From contig CAZLMM010000002.1 of assembly GCA_964560495.1 (NCBI GenBank), positions 1-64,000 on the forward strand: DNA of 64,000 bases. The letters are read 5' to 3'. Source of the stretch: UBA5069 sp964560495. GTDB taxonomy: Bacteria > Chloroflexota > Anaerolineae > Caldilineales > Caldilineaceae. The notes below the pieces were generated by a model. That model was not told the origin of the DNA. It ran no database searches and worked only from the letters and a program-made list of their open reading frames with translations. The position numbers were made by a program, and so were the translations under genes. Below are positions 15,363-23,716 of this stretch, in pieces (position 1 is the stretch's first letter; every line of letters begins with the position of its first letter).

Positions 15363-16567
15363 ACGAATTCATCGAGAGGACGGTGACGCTCACCTGGCAG
15401 CCGCCCAAGCAGAGCTATGACGTGGTCATCGTGGGGGGCGGCGGGCATGGTCTGGCGACCGCCTATTACCTGGCGACGCGCCACGGCGTCACCAACGTGG
15501 CTGTTCTGGAGCGCAAGTATATTGGCGCGGGCAATTCTGGGCGCAACACCACGGTCATTCGCTCCAATTACGGCATTCCCGAAGCGGTGCGTTTCTATCA
15601 GCGCAGCGTGGAGTTGTATGCCCAGTTGGAAGAAGAAACCGAACGCTGGATCATGCACAGGCAAAAGGGCTTGTTGTGGATGGCGCACACCGAGGCCGGC
15701 GTGCGGGCAGAACGCGCGCGCGCCGCTGTCAACACGGCCTTTGGCGCAAAGACTGAGTTCGTGGCCCCACGGCAGGTCCAGGAAATTTGCCCACAGATTG
15801 ACATCACCGGCGGCGGCGTGTGGCCCGTATTGGGCGCATCCTATCACGCCGAGGGCGCAACTGCGCGCCACGACCGGGTGGTGTGGGCCTTTGCCGAAGG
15901 CGCCATGCGCAGAGGTGTGCATGTGCATCAGAACATGGCTGTCACCGGGCTGCTCATGGCGGGCGAACGGGTGGTGGGCGTGCAGACCGACGTCGGACCG
16001 ATTGGCGCCGGGCTGGTGGTCAGCGCAGTGGGCGGGCACGTGACCACGCTGGCCGCCATGGCCGGGCTGCGCCTCCCCATCCGCACGCACCCGCTGCAAG
16101 CCTATGTGACCAATCATTACGAACCCGGCTTCCACCCGATTGTGGCCTCGACTGCGCTGTTGTTCTATGTGTCGCAGACAGCGCGCGGAGAAATGCTCAT
16201 CGGCGCGGAGATCGACCGCCAGCCGAGCTATTCCTATCGCGCTGGACATCATCTGCTGCAAAGTTGTTCACAGAGAGCTGTCACGCTTTTTCCGTTTCTG
16301 CGCGACTTGCGCATCTTGCGTCAGTGGACGGGCGTGTGCGACATGAGTCCTGACTACTCGCCCATCATGGGCAAAACGGGCGTCGAAGGTTTCTACATCA
16401 CCACCGGCTGGGGCACATGGGGCTTCAAGGCCATCCCGGCGGGAGGAGAGCAGATGGCGGCGCTCATCGCCAGCGGCGAGACGCCGGCGTTGATTGCGCC
16501 CTTCTCGTTGGATCGCTTTGCCCGCGACCGCGCCTTGGCGGATCGCGGTTCGGCGGGAACTCACTGA
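15359..16567 (+). CDS. soxB: Sarcosine oxidase beta-like FAD oxidoreductase
   Basis: A 402-residue DAO-fold flavoprotein. It opens with VVIVGGGGHGLATAYYLATR and continues with the family-specific GRNTTVIRSNYGIPEAVRFY stretch, and ends with the FAD-contacting GFYITTGWGTWGFKAIPAGG loop. In the characterised enzyme the beta chain holds FAD and covalent FMN and performs the amine oxidation. The ATG overlaps the gamma-like stop, and GGGAG lies eight bases upstream. Order alpha-gamma-beta, with the delta gene 768 bases further on behind a DUF4160 pair, differs from the common beta-delta-alpha-gamma order. Confidence 0.87.
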   Translation: MNEFIERTVTLTWQPPKQSYDVVIVGGGGHGLATAYYLATRHGVTNVAVLERKYIGAGNSGRNTTVIRSNYGIPEAVRFYQRSVELYAQLEEETERWIMHRQKGLLWMAHTEAGVRAERARAAVNTAFGAKTEFVAPRQVQEICPQIDITGGGVWPVLGASYHAEGATARHDRVVWAFAEGAMRRGVHVHQNMAVTGLLMAGERVVGVQTDVGPIGAGLVVSAVGGHVTTLAAMAGLRLPIRTHPLQAYVTNHYEPGFHPIVASTALLFYVSQTARGEMLIGAEIDRQPSYSYRAGHHLLQSCSQRAVTLFPFLRDLRILRQWTGVCDMSPDYSPIMGKTGVEGFYITTGWGTWGFKAIPAGGEQMAALIASGETPALIAPFSLDRFARDRALADRGSAGTH

Positions 16568-16704
16568 GCTGATGTGACTTCACCGTGATACCGGGGATTT
16601 CAGGCATTCCTTCTCAGCGAGATAGCTTCCATCAGCACTCTCGGTCCCAGTCGTCCGTCATTGAAACGTAATCAACCGACCACCACACCATACTCGTTTG
16701 GCTC

Positions 16705-16941
16705 ATGCCAAGTATCCGTATCGGCCCATATCGGGTTCAGTTTTTCGAGGCAGACCTGTGGGAAAAACCACATGTTCATGTGTGGCGCGAAAATAACCAT
16801 GCAAAGTACTGGCTCGATCCGGTTGCACTGTGCGAGAATAACGGGTATTCTGCTCACGAACTCAACAAGATCAGACGCTTATTGGAAAACGAGAGGAGAA
16901 ATCTCTTGCAACGCTTCAGAGAGGAGCAGAAGAAGCGATGA
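16705..16941 (+). CDS. DUF4160 domain protein
   Basis: A 78-residue DUF4160 protein, more canonical than the 1.8 kb copy: IGPYRVQFF, then EKPHVHVWRENNHAKYWLDP, then a C-terminal helix (HELNKIRRLLENERRNLLQRF). The PHVHV strand is the family hallmark. It lies 137 bases after soxB and overlaps the next gene in an ATGA junction. Its partner here is not DUF2442 but an unrecognised protein. Position within the sox set, in the same direction, suggests insertion into a running operon. Confidence 0.75.
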   Translation: MPSIRIGPYRVQFFEADLWEKPHVHVWRENNHAKYWLDPVALCENNGYSAHELNKIRRLLENERRNLLQRFREEQKKR

Positions 16942-17339
16942 TTCAAACAAAAATCAGGATTCGTCTCGGCGATGTATACGATGAGATCGGCCACGCACCC
17001 GAAATTCCCGTGAGCATCCCCGATATGGACGAAATTCAGGCCGCGGCGTGGGCGATGCACACAAGAGCGACATACTTTGATGGCGAGTTATGGGGTTGGT
17101 CAGCTTGCTATGAACCAGAAGTACAGGAAGCTGTTCCGTCATCGCTCCTTAGCTTTCATCCAGCTGTCTTTTCGATTGGCGCCTATCCGTTCTGGTTCGT
17201 CTCTTTGACGTGGGAACATGGCGCCGATTCGCCGCCTACCATGTTCGTTCTGAATGAAAACCTGGCAGATTCCTACCGCTATCAGTCGAATACCAGCCGA
17301 AAACGCTGGAATACGCAAGAGAGTGACGTGCAACAATGA
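16938..17339 (+). CDS. Hypothetical protein coupled to DUF4160
   Basis: A 133-residue protein I do not recognise. It begins IQTKIRIRLGDVYDEIGHAP, is rich in Trp, Tyr and Phe in the middle (ELWGWSACYE, YPFWFVSLTWEHG), and ends in a polar tail. No signal peptide or membrane segment. It overlaps DUF4160 upstream and soxD downstream by 4 bases each, so it is translated in a chain. Being encoded where DUF2442 would normally stand, it may be an alternative partner of DUF4160; this is inference from position only. Confidence 0.6.
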   Translation: MIQTKIRIRLGDVYDEIGHAPEIPVSIPDMDEIQAAAWAMHTRATYFDGELWGWSACYEPEVQEAVPSSLLSFHPAVFSIGAYPFWFVSLTWEHGADSPPTMFVLNENLADSYRYQSNTSRKRWNTQESDVQQ

Positions 17340-17578
17340 GTATCCAGATCGTCTGCCCAACCTGCGGACAGCGCCCAATCGAGGAATTCGTCTACGGTGA
17401 GATTCCGACCACGCCCGATGAGATCACCGATGTGGATGCCCGCGACCTGGATCGCGCATTCATGCGCGCCAACCCAGAGGGACCGCAGACTGAACGCTGG
17501 TTTCACGTTTTCGGTTGTCGGCGTTGGGTGACGGTGCGCCGCGATACGCGCACCGACGTCGTTCTATCCACTGAATGA
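17336..17578 (+). CDS. soxD: Sarcosine oxidase delta-like subunit
   Basis: An 80-residue zinc-binding protein matching SoxD: IVCPTCGQRPIEEFVYGE at the N-terminus with the CPxCG zinc half-site, FMRANPEGPQTERWFHVFGC and RRWVTVRRDTRT at the C-terminus. The delta chain completes the alpha-beta-gamma-delta oxidase by binding zinc and structuring the complex. It is separated from soxB by the DUF4160 pair, and its ATG overlaps the stop of the preceding hypothetical gene, so expression now depends on the inserted module being read through. The 13 bases to the next gene suggest transcription may continue into the HerA locus. Confidence 0.85.
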   Translation: MSIQIVCPTCGQRPIEEFVYGEIPTTPDEITDVDARDLDRAFMRANPEGPQTERWFHVFGCRRWVTVRRDTRTDVVLSTE

Positions 17579-17590
17579 GAGAATGCGCTG

Positions 17591-18190
17591 ATGGCTGAAC
17601 GCGCCGTGATCGGCAAGATCGTCAAATCCAATTCCCACATCGACTACGTCTGCCAGGTCTACAACCGGGGCGAGACGCCGACTCCGCCGACGCCGCCCGA
17701 CTACAGTTTTGGCCGTTTCGTTGGCGTTCACCTGGAAAGCGGCGAGATGCTGGTGGGCGTGATCTACAATACGCTGCTCATGAATCCCGATTTCGGCAAC
17801 CTGGGGCCGCGCCTCAGCCCGCGCGCCGATCTGGACATCTTCACCCCGGATTATCTGGCAGAGACGGCTACGCTGGTGGGCGTCATTGCCCTCGGCTGGC
17901 GGGCGACCGAAGGCGCTTTTCATCAGGGCGTGCCTATGCTTGCCGCGACGGTCAACACGCCGGTCACACGGCTTGATGACGAAGACGTTGCAGCCTTTCA
18001 CCGTCCCGTTGGCGGACAGGTGAGCCTGCGCTATGCGCCGTTGCTGTTGGGTCAGAAAGACCCCCTGGCGCTGCAACTGCTGCTCAATATCATCGACCGG
18101 CTGCTGAGTCTCTTTCCCGACCAACAACGCCAGCTCATGGTCATGCGCAATAACCTGGCGTGGAAGAGCGTCGTGCAGCCGGCGGGTTAA
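17591..18190 (+). CDS. HerA-locus associated protein (HAS-barrel-like)
   Basis: A 199-residue protein. The N-terminal IGKIVKSNSHIDYVCQVY and FGRFVGVHLESGEMLVGVIY strands resemble the HAS-barrel found at the front of HerA helicases. The middle holds NPDFGNLGPRLSPRADLDIF and the C-terminus PLALQLLLNIIDRLLSLFP and VMRNNLAWKSVVQPAG. I recall similar proteins next to HerA in Chloroflexota but know no experimental role. Without the DUF4160/DUF2442 pair that follows, it would abut herA directly, so it is probably a functional partner of the ATPase, for example in loading or nuclease control. Confidence 0.65.
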   Translation: MAERAVIGKIVKSNSHIDYVCQVYNRGETPTPPTPPDYSFGRFVGVHLESGEMLVGVIYNTLLMNPDFGNLGPRLSPRADLDIFTPDYLAETATLVGVIALGWRATEGAFHQGVPMLAATVNTPVTRLDDEDVAAFHRPVGGQVSLRYAPLLLGQKDPLALQLLLNIIDRLLSLFPDQQRQLMVMRNNLAWKSVVQPAG

Positions 18191-18211
18191 GGTGCAAAAT
18201 GAGCAGGAGTA

Positions 18212-18487
18212 ATGCACGTGCCCCAAGTATCAAGATTCTATGGAATAACGATACACATTTTTGTTGAACGGGGAGAACGTCATCACCTCCCGCACTTTCA
18301 CGTCAACTATCAAGATTACGACGCAGCTTACAGTATGGAGCCGATCGAATTGCTGAGTGGCTCACTGCCATTGCGTCAGCGACGGCTCGTTGAGGTATGG
18401 GCAGAACTACATCATCACGAGTTGTTAGAGAATTGGCTGCGCTTGCAGAATGATCAACCGTGTAAACGAATTGCACCACTTGAATGA
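18212..18487 (+). CDS. DUF4160 domain protein
   Basis: A 91-residue DUF4160 protein: ITIHIFVERGERHHLPHFHV followed by DYDAAYSMEPIELLSGSLP and a C-terminal helix rich in His and Glu. AGGAG precedes the ATG by a few bases. It is the third DUF4160 gene in the window and, with the following DUF2442 gene, forms a complete pair inserted between the HAS-like gene and herA. The three DUF4160 proteins are clearly divergent from one another, so they are not recent duplicates. Confidence 0.78.
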   Translation: MHVPQVSRFYGITIHIFVERGERHHLPHFHVNYQDYDAAYSMEPIELLSGSLPLRQRRLVEVWAELHHHELLENWLRLQNDQPCKRIAPLE

Positions 18488-18513
18488 GCCGTTGGACGGA
18501 AAGGGACAGAACA

Positions 18514-18816
18514 ATGCACAAGCTCTATAGAGTAACTGGTTTCCAGATCGTTGCCCCATACACCTTGCGAATCGGGTTCGATGACGGGACATTACAAACC
18601 ATCGACTTCTTGCCGATCCTTGAGGGTAACATGTACGGTCCGCTGCGCGATCTCCAGTTGTTCAACCAGGTGCACATCGATCCCTATGCGCACACTTTGG
18701 CATGGCCGAATGGAGCCGATTTCGACCCGGAGACTTTGCGCAATTGGAATCTCTATCGCGATGCCTGGATCGATGCTGCACAGATGCTCAAACAGCGGAA
18801 TTTACAGCCAGCGTAG
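18514..18816 (+). CDS. DUF2442 domain protein
   Basis: A roughly 100-residue DUF2442 protein: KLYRVTGFQIVAPYTLRIGF, GTLQTIDFLPILEGNMYGPLRD, HTLAWPNGADFDPETL. The start at 18514 follows AAAGGGA at good spacing; an alternative ATG at 18484 would overlap the DUF4160 stop in an ATGA junction. Partner of the DUF4160 protein just upstream. It stops 15 bases before the herA start. Confidence 0.78.
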   Translation: MHKLYRVTGFQIVAPYTLRIGFDDGTLQTIDFLPILEGNMYGPLRDLQLFNQVHIDPYAHTLAWPNGADFDPETLRNWNLYRDAWIDAAQMLKQRNLQPA

Positions 18817-18831
18817 ACAATCCATTTTGAA

Positions 18832-20508
<1,677 letters not shown>

Positions 20509-20579
20509 TGAAAAGTGGCCCGCCGTCAAGCAGACCGCTGATCCGGTCGGTGTACGGGTAGTTTTTAAGGGAGATTGCA

Positions 20580-21491
20580 ATGGCAGCGCAACATCCGTCT
20601 CTTCTGGAAGAGGGGACGCTCCCTCTGAGTGGGACAACCGTCGCCCATGAGGAGTCATCGAGAATCTATGTGCCTGAATCACTCTATTGGGCAAAGTACT
20701 ACGAGTACGCTGGCGAATCTGATGTGAGCTATGAGTGGAACAATGGTTATCTGGAGGAGCTTCCGGTGACAGACCTGGCCGAATTTCGCACCTATCAGTG
20801 GTTCGTGAGCCTGCTACGGGACTTCCTCTATGTAAACCCCATCGCCCTGATGATCGGCCTGGAGATGGGCTTCCGCATGGCGTTGGGCAACAAAGTCGTC
20901 ATACGCAAACCCGATCTGGGAGTGGTGCTCAACAGCAATCCCGTAACGTTGAAGGAACACGACCGCAGCTACCGTGGCATTTTCGACCTGTGCGTCGAGT
21001 CGCTTTCCGACGGAGACCAGCGCGACATCGACCGGGACGTTATCGAGAAGTTCGAGGAGTATGCGGCGGGCGGCGTCCAGGAGTACTACATCCTGGATGA
21101 CGGCGGCGCAGCGACCCGCTTCTATCGGCTGACGCAGCGCGGCGTCTATGAGCCGTTGCCCATCACCAATGGGGTGGTGCGCTCGTTGGTGTTGCCTGGC
21201 TTTCAGTTGCGCGTCGCCGATCTTTATGTTCGGCCGTGGTTGGCCCAGTTGGCGGACGACCCGGTCTACAGTTCCTTCGCATCGCCCGATTTCCGCGCCG
21301 AACGTCTGCGCGCCGAGCAAGCCGAACAGCGGGCTGGGCAGGAACGCCAGCGCGCCGAGCAAGCCGAAGAGCGCGCTGCACAGGAACGCAATCGCGCTGA
21401 GCAAGCTGAAGAGCGAGCCGAACAGGAACGCAATCGCGCTGAACGCTATGCGGAGATGCTGCGAACAGCAGGATTGCTGCCGCCAGGGTGA
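20580..21491 (+). CDS. Uma2-family (DUF820) restriction-endonuclease-fold protein with coiled-coil tail
   Basis: A 303-residue protein. Residues about 25-215 form a Uma2/PD-(D/E)XK-like domain (YEWNNGYLEELPVTDLAEF, RKPDLGVVLNS, DLCVESLSDGDQRD, KFEEYAAGGVQEYYILD) with the acidic and Lys positions of that fold. Residues 244-300 are a charged coiled coil made of 14-residue repeats. Uma2 proteins are abundant in cyanobacteria and Chloroflexota and their role is unsettled; some act in mobile-element biology. AAGGGAG precedes the ATG. It is next to herA in the same direction, but joint function is not established. Confidence 0.82.
   Translation: MAAQHPSLLEEGTLPLSGTTVAHEESSRIYVPESLYWAKYYEYAGESDVSYEWNNGYLEELPVTDLAEFRTYQWFVSLLRDFLYVNPIALMIGLEMGFRMALGNKVVIRKPDLGVVLNSNPVTLKEHDRSYRGIFDLCVESLSDGDQRDIDRDVIEKFEEYAAGGVQEYYILDDGGAATRFYRLTQRGVYEPLPITNGVVRSLVLPGFQLRVADLYVRPWLAQLADDPVYSSFASPDFRAERLRAEQAEQRAGQERQRAEQAEERAAQERNRAEQAEERAEQERNRAERYAEMLRTAGLLPPG
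21309..21434 (+). repeat. 42-base tandem repeat inside the Uma2 gene
   Basis: Three consecutive 42-base units (21309-21350, 21351-21392, 21393-21434) plus a partial fourth encode 14-residue repeats of the form RAEQAEERAEQERN. Two heptads per unit make a continuous coiled coil. Copy number may vary between strains by slippage or recombination. Confidence 0.85.
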
Positions 21492-21504
21492 AGGCCGGGT
21501 TCGC

Positions 21505-22470
21505 TCATCCTGTATGAAGAGGACGGAGATGAGCCTCGATATCCGCCCGGCGCGGCTCCAGAAAAGGCGGCAGGGCCAGCCGCTCCCCGAGTTGCTCCAA
21601 AGGTTCATCCACGGCGAAACCAGGCCCATCGGTGGCCAACTCGAAGAGCACGCCGTTTGGCTCGCGGAAGTAGATGCTGCGGAAGTAGTAGCGATCAACG
21701 ACGCCGCTGGTCTGTATGCCCAACGAACGCAGGTGAACATTCCAGGCGCTGTGTTCTGCCTCTGTTGGTACGCGAAATGCCACGTGATGCACGCCGCCGG
21801 CGCCCGGCTGGGCTGGCGGCAGGTCAGGACGCACAGCCACGTGCAATTCAGCGCCGGCGCCCCCTGCCCCCATCTCGAAGACGTGCACCGTATAGGTGGG
21901 ATTCTGAGGGTCGGGGTAATCACGCGACTGACGCATGTTCATCGCCCTGGTCAACACCGCGGCGGTGGGTGCGAGCTGGGGAACAGTCATGGTGATGGGG
22001 CCTAGCCCACGCACTTGAGATTGCGCCGGAATCGGGCTGGCCGGCCACGGATGCGACTCGCCCGCGTTGCCGTCATCGACCAATGCCAATCGCTGTCCCT
22101 CGAAGTCCTCGAACTCGAGCACCCCACGACCGTCTTGTGCGGAAATCCCTGTGTGGCGCACTCCCAGTTGGTCGAAGCGCTGCATCCACCACTCTAGCGT
22201 CACTGAACCAGAGACGCGCAGACCGGTGCGGGTGACGACGTGCGCGCCCCGACGTTCGCGGCGAGCATAGGCCCAATCGAAGAAGGTGAGGTCGCTGCCG
22301 GGGCTGGCCAGACCATCGGCGTAGAAGAGGTGATAGGCGCGCACATCGTCCTGGTTGACTGTCTTTTTGACCAGACGCATCCCCAATGTGCGCGTATAGA
22401 AAGCAAAATTATCGTTGGCGCGGGCTGTCACCGCGGTGAGGTGGTGGATTCCAGAAAGCTCCAGGTTCAT
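21505..22470 (-). CDS. Ring-cleaving-dioxygenase-like VOC protein
   Basis: A 321-residue two-module vicinal-oxygen-chelate protein of the MhqO/YkcA type. Each half carries a metal-ligand His and a Glu-containing strand: GIHHLTAVTARANDNFAFYT and TFFDWAYARRERRG in the first, GGVHHVAFRVP and FREPNGVLFELATDGPGFA in the second. Relatives are annotated as hydroquinone- or catechol-cleaving dioxygenases used in quinone detoxification. The start is moved 14 codons in to the ATG preceded by AAGGAGCT. Its substrate is unproven. Confidence 0.85.
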   Translation of the reverse strand: MNLELSGIHHLTAVTARANDNFAFYTRTLGMRLVKKTVNQDDVRAYHLFYADGLASPGSDLTFFDWAYARRERRGAHVVTRTGLRVSGSVTLEWWMQRFDQLGVRHTGISAQDGRGVLEFEDFEGQRLALVDDGNAGESHPWPASPIPAQSQVRGLGPITMTVPQLAPTAAVLTRAMNMRQSRDYPDPQNPTYTVHVFEMGAGGAGAELHVAVRPDLPPAQPGAGGVHHVAFRVPTEAEHSAWNVHLRSLGIQTSGVVDRYYFRSIYFREPNGVLFELATDGPGFAVDEPLEQLGERLALPPFLEPRRADIEAHLRPLHTG

Positions 22471-22532
22471 GAATAGCTCCTTGACCCATGTCTTTGATAA
22501 TGCGCAGGTCAATCATCATCGAGCGCATTGCC

Positions 22533-22979
22533 TCATTCTGTAAGCCGCGCCCGCAATACTTTGGTTTGCCCGCGCTGCTTCTTGCGCTCCAAACGGCGAC
22601 GACGAGCGCCTTCTGTCGGTCGAGTTGGTCGCCGCGGCTTCCTAATCACGGACGCACCTTCGATGAGGGCTTTGAGCTGTTGCAGCGCCAGTTCTTTGTT
22701 CATTTCCTGGCTTCGACGCTGCTGCGCCTTGATGACGATCACACCTTCATCTGTAATCCGCCTGTCGCGCAGACGCAGGAGCCGTTCTTTGATGCCGCTG
22801 GGAAGTGATGAGGCGCGAATATCGAAGCGCAAATAGACGGCGCTGGCGACCTTGTTCACATTCTGGCCGCCAGCACCCTGGGCGCGCACTGCTTCCCAGG
22901 AGATCTCGTCCGGGGCGATGGCAATGTGGTCGTCTGCGCTGGGGGATGGTTGCTGTGTAGGCTGCTCGGCTGGCGTCAT
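22533..22979 (-). CDS. arfB: Alternative ribosome-rescue factor ArfB
   Basis: A 148-residue peptidyl-tRNA hydrolase that frees ribosomes stalled without a stop codon. The GGQ catalytic loop AQGAGGQNVNKVAS is at residues 33-46, followed by the release-factor-like core with RLRDRRITDEGVIVIKAQQ and RSQEMNKELALQQL. The C-terminal tail is strongly basic (RKPRRPTRPTEGARRRRLER), as needed to enter the empty mRNA channel. A short acidic N-terminal extension is present. Size and motifs are normal for the family. Confidence 0.92.
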   Translation of the reverse strand: MTPAEQPTQQPSPSADDHIAIAPDEISWEAVRAQGAGGQNVNKVASAVYLRFDIRASSLPSGIKERLLRLRDRRITDEGVIVIKAQQRRSQEMNKELALQQLKALIEGASVIRKPRRPTRPTEGARRRRLERKKQRGQTKVLRARLTE

Positions 22980-23234
22980 CTCGCATTGTCTCAGAATGAT
23001 TTCCCGGATCGATGGACCTTATGACCCTGATCACAATCCTAACCCGAACAGAACCGAATCCGAAAACGGCCCATGAGTTGCGCGGCGCGCTCGTCAATGA
23101 GCGCGAGAGACTGTCGTGCGGTACAATGACCCGTGATTGGAAAATCTGGGTCATCCATACCCTCGAGGCGCCAGATGACATCGGAGAGGTGACGTCACGT
23201 GAACGAGATCATCCATGAGCGAGGGGAAAGAGCT

Positions 23235-23687
23235 ATGTCATACGAAGCGAAGCTGCGAGAGATGGGCTATACGCTCAAGCCGGTCGAGATGAACGCTGGT
23301 CGCTATATGTTGGCAGTGCGCACAGGCAACCTGGTGTACACCGCCGGGCAGGTGTCGCGCTGGGATGGGACAGAAGTGAAGGGCAAAGTTGGCCAAGAGC
23401 TGACCGTTGAGCAGGCCTACGAAGGAGCAAAGTTCTGCGCGCTCAATTGTATTCAGGCCGTTGCCGGGCTGCTGGGCGGGCTAGACGATGTGGTGCGCGT
23501 TGTGAAAGTATTGGGCATGGTAAACGTTGCGCCTGGGTTCAACGACACCCCTGGAGTCATTCACGGGGCCAGCGACCTGTTTCTTCAGGTGTTTGGCGAG
23601 GCCGGTTGCCACGCCCGCAGCGCAGTGGGCATGACGATTCCCTTCGATTTCGCCGTCGAGGTGGAGGCGATCTTCGAGGTGCGGTGA
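23235..23687 (+). CDS. RidA/YjgF-family protein
   Basis: A 150-residue RidA-type protein: VRTGNLVYTAGQVSRWDG near the N-terminus, a central helix with NCIQAVAGLLGGLDDVVRVV, and the C-terminal ARSAVGMTIPFDFAVEVEAIFEV strand. RidA proteins hydrolyse reactive enamine or imine intermediates from amino acid and amine oxidation. The ATG at 23235 follows GAGGGGAAAGAG; an upstream start would add 12 residues. This looks like the longer RidA subtype with SAVG and IPFDFAVE replacing the classical Arg-containing motif, so classical deaminase activity is not assured. Confidence 0.88.
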   Translation: MSYEAKLREMGYTLKPVEMNAGRYMLAVRTGNLVYTAGQVSRWDGTEVKGKVGQELTVEQAYEGAKFCALNCIQAVAGLLGGLDDVVRVVKVLGMVNVAPGFNDTPGVIHGASDLFLQVFGEAGCHARSAVGMTIPFDFAVEVEAIFEVR

Positions 23688-23716
23688 TTGCGCCGACTGG
23701 TGTGGGCAATCGCGCT

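Noticed and set aside
12794..16567. Hydrogen cyanide synthase (HcnABC) instead of sarcosine-oxidase-type genes
   Set aside because: The GcvT domain, gamma-like and delta-like subunits fit the sarcosine oxidase type; HcnABC lacks these.
20580..21491. Uma2 gene as part of a restriction-modification system
   Set aside because: No methyltransferase or specificity gene adjoins it, and Uma2 proteins are typically solitary.
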